Shown piece after piece: positions 7,119 through 13,246 of a stretch of DNA of 13,608 bases. The notes below the pieces were generated by a model. That model saw nothing but the letters and a program-made list of their open reading frames with translations. It was not told where the DNA came from and ran no database searches. Source of the stretch: Actinomycetota bacterium (GTDB taxonomy: Bacteria; Actinomycetota; Thermoleophilia; Solirubrobacterales; 70-9); assembly GCA_005884985.1 (NCBI GenBank), contig VAYK01000005.1:1-13608 (forward strand), read 5' to 3'. Each line of letters starts with the position of its first letter. The stretch's first letter is position 1. The position numbers and the translations under genes are program-made.

Positions 7119-7739
7119 CTATTTGGAGTAGAGCTCGACGATCAGCTGCTCCTGAACCGGCGTCGCGATCTCGCTGCGCTCGGGCAGGCGAAGCACCTTC
7201 GCGGTCAGGGCGTCGTGGTCCGCCTGCAGCCAGGGCGGCACGACGGCGGTCAGCTCGGTCGCCGAGCGCACGACGTCGGCCGCCGCGGAGCTGGGACGGA
7301 TCGTGATCACGTCCTCTGGGCGGACCTGGTAGGAGGGGATGTCAACTCGCCGGCCGTTCACGAGCCAGTGGCCGTGGCCGACAAGCTGGCGAGACTGACG
7401 GCGCGAGGCGGCGAAGCCGAGACGCACGAGCACGTTGTCGAGCCTCCGCTCGAGCAGCCGCAGCAGGTTCTCGCCGGTGACGCCCGGCTGACGGGAGGCC
7501 TTCTGGTAGTAGCCGCGGAACTGCTTCTCGAGCAACTGGTAGTAGCGCCGCGCCTTCTGCTTCTCGCGCAGCTGCTGGCGGTACTCCGACTGGCGCACGC
7601 GGCCGCGCCCGTGCTCGCCCGGCGGATAGGAACGGCGCTCGACGCCGCACTTCTCGGTCAGGCAGCGCTGGCCCTTGAGGAACAGCTTCTGCCCCTCGCG
7701 GCGGCATTGCTTGCACTGGGGTGATGTATCTCGGGCCAT
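7119..7739 (-). CDS. rpsD: 30S ribosomal protein S4 (zinc-binding, C+ form)
   Basis: The 206-residue product has the S4 N-terminal region followed by the S4 RNA-binding domain (about 95-160, RLDNVLVRLGFAASRRQSRQ). S4 starts assembly of the 30S body by binding 16S rRNA and often represses its own operon. Four cysteines (Cys9, 12, 26, 31, in the spacing C-x2-C-x13-C-x4-C) form the zinc ribbon of the C+ type. This contrasts with the cysteine-free S4 common in Streptomyces and helps place the organism outside that group. The gene starts only 8 bp after the rpsK stop, with no obvious separate Shine-Dalgarno sequence, so translation is probably coupled. Confidence 0.98.
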   Translation of the reverse strand: MARDTSPQCKQCRREGQKLFLKGQRCLTEKCGVERRSYPPGEHGRGRVRQSEYRQQLREKQKARRYYQLLEKQFRGYYQKASRQPGVTGENLLRLLERRLDNVLVRLGFAASRRQSRQLVGHGHWLVNGRRVDIPSYQVRPEDVITIRPSSAAADVVRSATELTAVVPPWLQADHDALTAKVLRLPERSEIATPVQEQLIVELYSK

Positions 7740-7747
7740 CAGCTCAT

Positions 7748-8155
7748 CTACACGCGGCGGCGCTTGCGGGGGCGGCAGCCGTTGTGGGCTTGGGGGGTGA
7801 CGTCCTTCACGGTCGTGACCTGGAGCCCGGCCGCCTGCAGCGAGCGGATCGCGGTGTCACGACCCGAGCCGGCGCCCTTGGCGTGCACCTCCACGCGCTC
7901 GAGGCCGTGCTCCATCCCCTTGCGCGCGGCCGAGTCGGCCGTCACCTGGGCGGCGAACGGAGTCGACTTGCGCGAGCCCTTGAAGCCGGCCGAGCCGGCG
8001 GACTCCCAGCAGACGACGCTTCCGTCGGTATCGGTGATCGTCACGATCGTGTTGTCGAAGCTCGTCTTGATATGGGCGATTCCGTAGGCGATGTTCTTCT
8101 TCACCCGCCGGCGGGAGCGGCCCTTGCCGCGTGCGGCCTTCTTCGGTTGCGCCAT
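7748..8155 (-). CDS. rpsK: 30S ribosomal protein S11
   Basis: The 135-residue product is S11, a platform protein of the small subunit close to the mRNA exit. It has the very basic N-terminal tail, then NIAYGIAHIKTSFDNTIVTI, the STPFAAQVTADSAARKGMEHG block, and the invariant C-terminus NGCRPRKRRRV (125-135). It starts with ATG 12 bp after rpsM. The order rpsM-rpsK-rpsD-rpoA is the standard one for the alpha operon. Confidence 0.98.
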   Translation of the reverse strand: MAQPKKAARGKGRSRRRVKKNIAYGIAHIKTSFDNTIVTITDTDGSVVCWESAGSAGFKGSRKSTPFAAQVTADSAARKGMEHGLERVEVHAKGAGSGRDTAIRSLQAAGLQVTTVKDVTPQAHNGCRPRKRRRV

Positions 8156-8167
8156 TCCCAGCCCCTC

Positions 8168-8551
8168 CTACTTCGGCGTCGGCGGCTTTCGCCTGCCGGC
8201 GATGCTCATCCGCCGCGGGCCCTTGCGGCTGCGCGCGTTCGTCTTCGTTCGCTGGCCCCTGACCGGAAGCCCGCGCCGGTGGCGGAGGCCGCGGTAGGCG
8301 CCGATCTCGGACAGTCGTTTGATGTTCTGGGAGCGCTCGCGGCGCAGATCTCCCTCGACCTCGTAGGACTCGACCGCCTCGCGAAGCTTTACCACCTCGT
8401 CGTCGGTCAGGTCCTTGACGTACGTGTTGGGATCGACGCCGGCGTCGGCGACGATCTTGCTCGCGGTTGAGGGGCCGATCCCGTGTACGTACGTGAGGCC
8501 GACCTCGACGCGCTTGTTGAGCGGGATGTTTACGCCTGCGATGCGTGCCAC
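8168..8551 (-). CDS. rpsM: 30S ribosomal protein S13
   Basis: The 127-residue product is S13, in the 30S head where it contacts tRNA and 50S bridges. It has the N-terminal MARIAGVNIPLNKRVEVGLT and the helix-two-turn-helix motif VHGIGPSTASKI. RLSEIGAYRGLRHRRGLPVRGQ, given here by its ends at about residues 80-101, is followed by RTKTNARSRKGP. The C-terminus is extended and basic (SIAGRRKPPTPK). The start is GTG, 10 bp after the rpmJ stop. Confidence 0.98.
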   Translation of the reverse strand: MARIAGVNIPLNKRVEVGLTYVHGIGPSTASKIVADAGVDPNTYVKDLTDDEVVKLREAVESYEVEGDLRRERSQNIKRLSEIGAYRGLRHRRGLPVRGQRTKTNARSRKGPRRMSIAGRRKPPTPK

Positions 8552-8561
8552 GCGCCTAGCG

Positions 8562-8675
8562 TCACCCCTGCCGCTGCTTGTGACGCGGGTTCGAGCAGAT
8601 GATCAGGACGACGCCGCGCCTCCGGACCACCCGGCAACGCTCACACATCGGCTTTACGGACGCTCTTACCTTCAC
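8562..8675 (-). CDS. rpmJ: 50S ribosomal protein L36
   Basis: This 37-codon gene is short enough to be missed by ORF length filters. From GTG 8675 it reads (M)KVRASVKPMCERCRVVRR, then RGVVLIICSNPRHKQRQG and TGA at 8564-8562. Cys11, Cys14, Cys27 and His32 are the zinc ligands of the C+ L36 form. A TAG two codons upstream in the same frame leaves GTG 8675 as the only start that gives a full L36. The nearest purine run, AGAGG, touches the start codon, so the ribosome binding site is atypical. It is the first gene of the ribosomal block in this window. infA, which usually precedes it, is absent. Confidence 0.95.
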   Translation of the reverse strand: MKVRASVKPMCERCRVVRRRGVVLIICSNPRHKQRQG

Positions 8676-8822
8676 CCTCTACTCGCGGGTCGTATCCAAT
8701 CAGTTACGGAGAAGGCCTGCCGGCCCCATGAATCGGGCCCGCGGGCGCGAAAAGACGGCCCTACGGCCGACGGAGAATGGTAGCAGGGCACACTTGCCCG
8801 CCGGTTGGGCACTGCGACCCGC
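8676..8822. other. Intergenic region between rpmJ and the acylase gene: no infA, candidate terminator inside
   Basis: These 147 bp should hold or follow infA in the usual map-infA-rpmJ order, but no frame gives IF-1 (about 72 residues, ending in a GRIVYRYR-like motif), and the gap is too short for it. It contains a candidate terminator for the acylase gene (8750-8769) and a 10-bp perfect palindrome, GCCCGCGGGC, at 8737-8746. Promoter elements for rpmJ must lie here if the ribosomal block is transcribed separately, but none stands out. The stretch GATTGGATACGACC before rpmJ is the most AT-rich candidate. Confidence 0.6.
8750..8769 (-). terminator. Candidate rho-independent terminator after the acylase gene
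   Basis: On the minus strand, CGGCC-GTAG-GGCCG forms a 5-bp all-GC stem with a 4-base loop, followed directly by TCTTTT. It lies 53 bp after the acylase stop and 74 bp before rpmJ, which suits termination of the acylase transcript. The stem is short, so efficiency is uncertain. Confidence 0.45.
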
Positions 8823-11528
8823 TCAGGGCAGGTCGCGCTGCACCGAGACGGTCTGCTGGAAGGTGGGCCGGTTCTGGAACGGCGCGGGCGGGACCGAGAG
8901 CGCGGAGGCGATCACGGAGCGGTTCTGGTCATAGCAGCTGGGCTCCGCGTCGTCGGCGCAGTCCCCGTGGCCGTAGAGCGTCTGCGGGGTCACCTGGAGC
9001 GCCTGCAGCAGCGACTGCCGGAGGTCTTGGCGGCACTGGGATTGCGAGCCGCCGCCGCAGTAGACCCTGCCCCATGCACCCGCTGGCGTCGGGCCGAACA
9101 GATCGCGGAGATCCTTCGACACGTATCCCCACCAACCGGCGAAGAAGTCGGGCGCCGTCGGCTCGCCGCGGGTGTGGTCGCCGACCGGGAGCAGCCCCTG
9201 CGCCTGCTGAAAGAGCTTCGTCCCCAGGGTCGGCTCGAACTCGGCGCGGACGAGCAGCGGCCACCAGGCGTCCATCAGGGTGATTGCCGGAGTCATCTCG
9301 TCGTGACCGTCCCCGTTCAGGTCCCGGCGATGAGCGCCGGCCGCGCGCCAGCGCTTGAGCATCGCGATCGCGTCGCGAAGCTTCGCCGAGTCCGGGTTGC
9401 CGACCGCACGGAGGATCGTCGGCAGGAGCTTCACGGCGCGGAGATCCTCGGTTGCTGGCTCCTCCATCGACTGGACGAGCTCGGCCAGGCTGATCTTGCG
9501 GTCGCCGGCAATGTCGGCCCGCACCCGGTCGGCGATCAGCTGCTGGCGGTGGATCGGACCGTAGTCGTACTGGTCGTCCGCGGCAGCCCATCCCGGCGCC
9601 TGCTTGTTGTTCCAGGAGACCAGGTAGGCGGGATCGACGGCGTGCGGGTGGTCGTCCAGGGGCAGCCAGTCGGCCGTGTGAGTGGAGGGGTCGTAGCCCT
9701 GCCAGTCGTACTGCCCCGTCCCCAGCACCGGGAAGTCGGGCGAGGTGCCCGGGGCCCGCTGCGGATACCAGCCGGTCAGGTAGTAGGCGATGTGCTGGGA
9801 GTCGATGTACGACCAGTTGAAGGCGAAGTTCATCTTCGACGCCGCCCGCCTGAACGACGCCGGTCCGTCCCGCATAAACCTGGGGTCGTTGATGCGCGAG
9901 AAGAAGAGCCCCGAGTCGGCCTCGTGGAAGTACGTGCTGCGGGCGCTGATGAAGGCGACCTTCTTGCCGCCGACGGTGCCGCGCGCAAAGACGATCCCGT
10001 GCACGGTGCGATACGCCTTCAGCGTCTCGGATCCTTTCGGGGTGGAGTCGACCGCGTTCGGGGTCCAGCTGTTGGTTCGGTCGAGCTCTTGCATCGACCG
10101 GCACTGGCCCTTGTAGCGGTAGTGGAAGTCGTCCTGACAGAGCACCTCCGCGAACGTGTCGACGTTGTCGGAGGTGGCCGTCGTCGCGCTCCACGCGTAG
10201 TCGCGCCCGTGGCCGAGCAGGACCCAGAGGTTGACGCCGGGGAAGGTCGCGCCGCGGGCGTCGAGGCCGGGGCCGTGGATATCCTCCTCCATCAGGATCT
10301 GTGGCAGGTAGTAGCCGACCTGCGGGCCGAGGACTCCGACCGGGTGACCGGTGCGCGACTCGCTTGCCGAGACCAGCTCCCAGTTGGAGGCGTGCGGCGG
10401 TCCTGCTTGCAGGGCTTGCATCAGCTGCGCGCCTACGTCGCCGAAGCCGTTGTCGTTCGTCGCCGCCGCGGCGCTCGCGGAGACTGGCGGGGCCACCGGA
10501 GCCGGCGTGACGGATCCACGGTCGGGCAGCGCCAGGCCTTGCGAGGAGAACGCGCTCGCCGTCTCGTATGGGAAGCTGCGTGAAACGGTGGTCGGCGCCT
10601 CCGGGTCGTTCTTGGAGCGGAAGTCGCTCCAGGCGCGCTGCCCGGCTTGCTGGCCGAAGCGCCGCACGAAGGCCTGCATGAGCTCGGCCGAGTTCAGCTC
10701 GTTGCCGCCGCCTTTGCCGAAGATGCCGCCGATCAGTGAGGCCTCCGCGATCACGTCGGTCGGGGTCCACATCTGCGGCGACTTGCCCAGCGCCGCGTAC
10801 TCGGCCGGCAGCAGGTTCGGATTGGTGAGCGCCTCGCTGATATACGCGTTGATCCCGTCGACGTAGTTGTGGACGTCGTTGACCAGCTTCACGCCCTCGG
10901 CTCCGTAGAACTCGCCGGCCCGATCGATCTGTGTCTGCAGGTCATGCTCCGTATACGGAGCCAGCTGCCACTGGACGTGGTCCATGGCGCGGTTGGAGGG
11001 CGAGCCGCCTATGAACGAGGAGAGCTCGGCCCGCCCCGTGTGGCGGAGGATGTCCATCAGAAAGAGCCGGTCCTGGGCCCCCGCAAATCCCTCGCCGAAC
11101 ATCACATCGGCGCGCGTCACCCCGTAGATGTGCGGAATCCCGTATTCGCGGTCACGGATGATCGTCACGCCCGGCCTCGGGGTCGTGGTGGACTCGGCAT
11201 CACCCTGCTTGACGCCGAAGGTGGCGTCCTTGTAGTACTGCGGGATTTGGGCGTTGGTCAGGTTCGGCGACCCGGTGATGAGGCTGTCGTACAGAGGTTG
11301 CTGGTCCGTGAAGTGGTCGGGGTAGCTGCCGTCGAGCTGGAACTGGGCGAGCTGGGCGGCGTTGTCGGTGCCCGCCTCGCCGGGCGGCAGGACGTTGCGG
11401 AACCCGCCTGCATCATGCGTGCCGTATGGCTCGACCGTGGCCGCAGCGGCGGGCGCGAGCGCCAAGGCGACCGCGGCGACCGAGGCCACCCAGATTCCGA
11501 GCGAGACTCTTCGCGCTCCCATACCCAT
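8823..11528 (-). CDS. Exported penicillin-acylase-family Ntn hydrolase (N-acyl amide hydrolase)
   Basis: The 901-residue precursor resembles penicillin G acylase. MGMGARRVSLGIW and a hydrophobic stretch to APAAAA form a signal peptide (about 1-32). The alpha region has VTIIRDREYGIPHIYG and GFAGAQDRLFLMDILR. An Ala/Pro-rich spacer (about 338-366) precedes the predicted autocleavage site before Ser381 of SNWELVSA, the Ntn nucleophile. GPQVGYYLPQ, DIHGPGLDARG and DNVDTFAEV follow as in penicillin G acylase. Asn640 in WNNKQAPGW and Arg661 in GPIHR fit the oxyanion Asn and conserved Arg. A DLNGDGHDE loop (736-744) looks calcium-binding. All six cysteines come in close pairs (464/476, 824/832, 857/865). 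ATG 11528 is chosen over upstream starts because a signal peptide, AGGA 9 bases before it and a -10 box all point to it. The substrate is unknown; beta-lactams, acyl-homoserine lactones or other amides are possible. Confidence 0.9.
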   Translation of the reverse strand: MGMGARRVSLGIWVASVAAVALALAPAAAATVEPYGTHDAGGFRNVLPPGEAGTDNAAQLAQFQLDGSYPDHFTDQQPLYDSLITGSPNLTNAQIPQYYKDATFGVKQGDAESTTTPRPGVTIIRDREYGIPHIYGVTRADVMFGEGFAGAQDRLFLMDILRHTGRAELSSFIGGSPSNRAMDHVQWQLAPYTEHDLQTQIDRAGEFYGAEGVKLVNDVHNYVDGINAYISEALTNPNLLPAEYAALGKSPQMWTPTDVIAEASLIGGIFGKGGGNELNSAELMQAFVRRFGQQAGQRAWSDFRSKNDPEAPTTVSRSFPYETASAFSSQGLALPDRGSVTPAPVAPPVSASAAAATNDNGFGDVGAQLMQALQAGPPHASNWELVSASESRTGHPVGVLGPQVGYYLPQILMEEDIHGPGLDARGATFPGVNLWVLLGHGRDYAWSATTATSDNVDTFAEVLCQDDFHYRYKGQCRSMQELDRTNSWTPNAVDSTPKGSETLKAYRTVHGIVFARGTVGGKKVAFISARSTYFHEADSGLFFSRINDPRFMRDGPASFRRAASKMNFAFNWSYIDSQHIAYYLTGWYPQRAPGTSPDFPVLGTGQYDWQGYDPSTHTADWLPLDDHPHAVDPAYLVSWNNKQAPGWAAADDQYDYGPIHRQQLIADRVRADIAGDRKISLAELVQSMEEPATEDLRAVKLLPTILRAVGNPDSAKLRDAIAMLKRWRAAGAHRRDLNGDGHDEMTPAITLMDAWWPLLVRAEFEPTLGTKLFQQAQGLLPVGDHTRGEPTAPDFFAGWWGYVSKDLRDLFGPTPAGAWGRVYCGGGSQSQCRQDLRQSLLQALQVTPQTLYGHGDCADDAEPSCYDQNRSVIASALSVPPAPFQNRPTFQQTVSVQRDLP

Positions 11529-11537
11529 TTTCGGCGT

Positions 11538-11541
11538 TCCT
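11538..11541 (-). promoter_or_regulatory. Ribosome binding site that fixes the acylase start
   Basis: AGGA on the minus strand lies 9 bases before ATG 11528. The frame stays open upstream as far as an ATG at 11732, but that start has no comparable site and lies upstream of the likely promoter. It would also bury the signal peptide 68 residues inside the protein. Confidence 0.6.
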
Positions 11542-11597
11542 GTGCTTTCTCGATCGCGGCCGCGGCGCTTCGGCCGGAGCTCGCGACGAGCGGCGCG

Positions 11598-11603
11598 AGT
11601 ATA
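11598..11603 (-). promoter_or_regulatory. Candidate -10 box of the acylase promoter
   Basis: The minus-strand hexamer TATACT matches the sigma-70/HrdB-type -10 consensus at 5 of 6 positions and stands out in GC-rich sequence. It would place the transcript start near 11591 and leave a leader of about 60 bases before ATG 11528. The -35 region (ATGCAG at a 17-base spacing) is weak, so an activator may be needed. Confidence 0.5.
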
Positions 11604-11714
11604 TGTGCGCCCCGGAGTTTCTGCATCGGTTCCGGACCGGCGCCGACCGGCGATTTCCCCGGCGCCGCGGCTGGCGGTTTCGATGTTCGTCCTGCGCCCC
11701 CATCCACCGTCGAC

Positions 11715-11757
11715 GTGGCTGACTTTATTCATCTATGTGATGAACAAGGTCAGCCAC
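11715..11757. repeat. 43-bp near-perfect inverted repeat (19-bp arms, 5-base centre)
   Basis: The left arm GTGGCTGACTTTATTCATC (11715-11733) and the right arm (11739-11757), whose reverse complement is GTGGCTGACCTTGTTCATC, match at 17 of 19 positions around the centre TATGT. As RNA one of the two mismatches could be a G-U pair. The element is clearly more AT-rich than its surroundings. It lies 88 bp past the methyltransferase stop and about 110 bp upstream of the acylase -10 box. It could be an operator for a dimeric regulator, a hairpin terminator without a U-tract, or a small inserted repeat; sequence alone does not decide. Confidence 0.85.
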
Positions 11758-11844
11758 CTCCGGGGACGCGGGCCGAGAGTGCACCGGTGCGCTGGATGCG
11801 GACGCAAGCGTCTTGCATGGGTCTGAACGCGGGCGCGGGGCGCG

Positions 11845-12438
11845 TCACCAGACACCTGGAACGAGACGCTGCGTGCGCCGCATGTAGGAGCGGTACGGCT
11901 CGCCAAGCTCGTCGGCGAGTACTCGCTCCTCGTGAGTGAGGCGGAGGCTGAAGCCGATCAGCGGCGGCGCCAGACAGAGCGGGATCGAGAGCCAGGTGCC
12001 AAGCGAGATGCCCAGTCCGAGTGCCGCGATCAGGAGCCCCGTGTAGCTTGGATGGCGGATGAGTCGGTAGGGGCCGCTGTCGACGACTCGATGGTTGGTC
12101 TGGACGACAACCGTGAACTTGAAGAAGCGACCCAGCTCGTGCACGGCCCAGGCCCTCAAAGCGAGCCCGGCCGCGAACACGGCGAGGCCGACAACGACGG
12201 GCCACCAGCCGGGGCCTGGCAGCGCGAGATCGCCGCCCCGGGCGGCCAGCACCCCGAGGCCAATTCCCGCGAGGATCGACAAGGTAAGCGGGACGAAGCT
12301 TCGATCGCCGTGCTCGGCGTCGCCCCCGCGCGTGCGAAGCGCGAGCGTGAGCTCGAAGACCCCCCAGCCCGCCGCGCATAGCCAGAAGACCGTTCCCGCC
12401 GTGCCGCCGTGGACGACCAGAGGCTTCATCAACGCCAC
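11845..12438 (-). CDS. Integral-membrane methyltransferase of the isoprenylcysteine carboxyl methyltransferase (ICMT) / phospholipid methyltransferase family
   Basis: The 197-residue product has about four to five hydrophobic segments (roughly 13-34, 48-66, 77-98, 134-165). It ends with the family's SAM-binding signature: GPYRLIRHPSYTGLL (122-136, with Arg128-His129-Pro130), then Glu170-Glu171 in THEERVLADELGEPYRSY and a final RTQRLVPGVW. Relatives methylate small lipophilic or prenylated substrates in the membrane. Bacterial members of this type rarely have a known substrate, so none is proposed. GTG 12438 is preferred over ATG 12429 because GGAG lies 7 bases before it. It starts 21 bp after map, so it is probably co-transcribed with adk-map. 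Confidence 0.85.
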   Translation of the reverse strand: MALMKPLVVHGGTAGTVFWLCAAGWGVFELTLALRTRGGDAEHGDRSFVPLTLSILAGIGLGVLAARGGDLALPGPGWWPVVVGLAVFAAGLALRAWAVHELGRFFKFTVVVQTNHRVVDSGPYRLIRHPSYTGLLIAALGLGISLGTWLSIPLCLAPPLIGFSLRLTHEERVLADELGEPYRSYMRRTQRLVPGVW

Positions 12439-12459
12439 GGCCGGACTCCGGCTTGCACC

Positions 12460-13215
12460 CTATTCCTCGTGCCAGGGAGTGAGCACGCGGGGGCCGTCCT
12501 CGGTGACGGCGACCGTGAACTCGAAGTGAGCGGCGAGCGTGCCATCGGCGGAGTACACCGCCCAGTTGTCCTCGCCCACGCGGACCTCGGGGCCGCCGGC
12601 GTTGACCATCGGCTCGAGCGCCAGCAGCATGCCCGGCTCGAGCTCGGGGCCCTTGCCGGGCTCTCCGTAGTTGGGAATCTGCGGATCCTCGTGCATGTCG
12701 CGTCCGATGCCGTGGCCGACCAGCGAGCGGATGATGGAGAAGCCCTCCAATTCGACTTGGCGCTGGATCGCGGCCGAGACGTCCCCGAGCCGGTTGCGCG
12801 GCCGCACCTGCCCGGCGCCGGCCAGGAGCGCCTGCCTGGTGGCGTCGAGCAGCCTGCGCGCCTCGGAGTTCACGGGTCCGACCGGGACCGTGATCGCCGC
12901 ATCGGCTACCCAGCCGTCCTTGGTCACCCCCACGTCGAGAGAGATGATGTCTCCCCGCTTCAGCTCATAGACGCCCGGGATCCCGTGGACGACCATGGAG
13001 TTCGGCGAGGTGCAGATCGAGCCGGGGAAACCACGGTAGCCCTTAAACGAGGCCTCCGCCCCCTGGGAAGCGATGAAACGCTCGGCTGCCTCGTCGAGCT
13101 CAGCCGTGGTGATGCCCGGATGGCACTTCGAGCGCAGCATGCGCAGGCATCGCGCCTGGATCACGCCGGCCGCAGCCATCCGCTCGATCTGCTCCGGAGT
13201 CTTCCTGATGATCAT
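12460..13215 (-). CDS. map: Type I methionine aminopeptidase
   Basis: The 251-residue enzyme removes the N-terminal Met from nascent proteins. It begins at ATG 13215 with IIRKTPEQIERMAAAG, preceded 8 bases upstream by AGGGG. The frame is open further upstream, but that part overlaps adk and does not resemble MetAP. The dinuclear metal ligands are all present: Asp94 (SLDVG), Asp105 (VADAA), His168 (GHGIG), Glu201 (LEPM) and Glu232 (FEFTV). His78 (VVHGIP) is the substrate-binding His. The common FEHTV is FEFTV here; the residue after the ligand Glu is not itself a ligand. There is no N-terminal zinc or SH3-binding extension. It lies 31 bp after adk, the usual secY-adk-map arrangement. Confidence 0.97.
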   Translation of the reverse strand: MIIRKTPEQIERMAAAGVIQARCLRMLRSKCHPGITTAELDEAAERFIASQGAEASFKGYRGFPGSICTSPNSMVVHGIPGVYELKRGDIISLDVGVTKDGWVADAAITVPVGPVNSEARRLLDATRQALLAGAGQVRPRNRLGDVSAAIQRQVELEGFSIIRSLVGHGIGRDMHEDPQIPNYGEPGKGPELEPGMLLALEPMVNAGGPEVRVGEDNWAVYSADGTLAAHFEFTVAVTEDGPRVLTPWHEE

Positions 13216-13223
13216 TCGGCGAT

Positions 13224-13228
13224 CCCCT
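13224..13228 (-). promoter_or_regulatory. Ribosome binding site of map
   Basis: AGGGG on the minus strand, 8 bases before ATG 13215, sets the map start. It lies in the 31-bp adk-map gap. Confidence 0.6.
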
Positions 13229-13246
13229 AGGCAGCGGAAACCGAGC

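Larger units (their letters stand above)
11529..11844. other. 316-bp non-coding region between the methyltransferase and acylase genes
   Basis: This gap holds the acylase RBS (11538-11541), a -10 box (11598-11603) and the large inverted repeat (11715-11757). The acylase frame is open through most of it, but the residues encoded (arginine-rich, no motif) look like chance GC-rich translation. Nothing recognisable was seen between 11758 and 11844, just after the methyltransferase stop. Confidence 0.7.

Noticed and set aside
5858..7306. A 482-residue open frame on the + strand across rplQ, rpoA and part of rpsD
   Set aside because: It runs opposite three certain housekeeping genes and crosses their boundaries. 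The long frame is explained by codon bias on the other strand.
8702..8746. Further GC-rich palindromes, GCCCGCGGGC and GGCCTGCCGGCC
   Set aside because: Short GC palindromes are expected often in sequence of this composition, and neither is followed by a T-tract or placed at a clear regulatory position.
8805..10583. A 592-residue open frame on the + strand opposite the acylase gene
   Set aside because: It is the antisense shadow of a well-supported coding gene in high-GC sequence. Its translation is rich in Arg, Gly, Val and Ala with no motif, and the minus-strand frame has clear family signatures.
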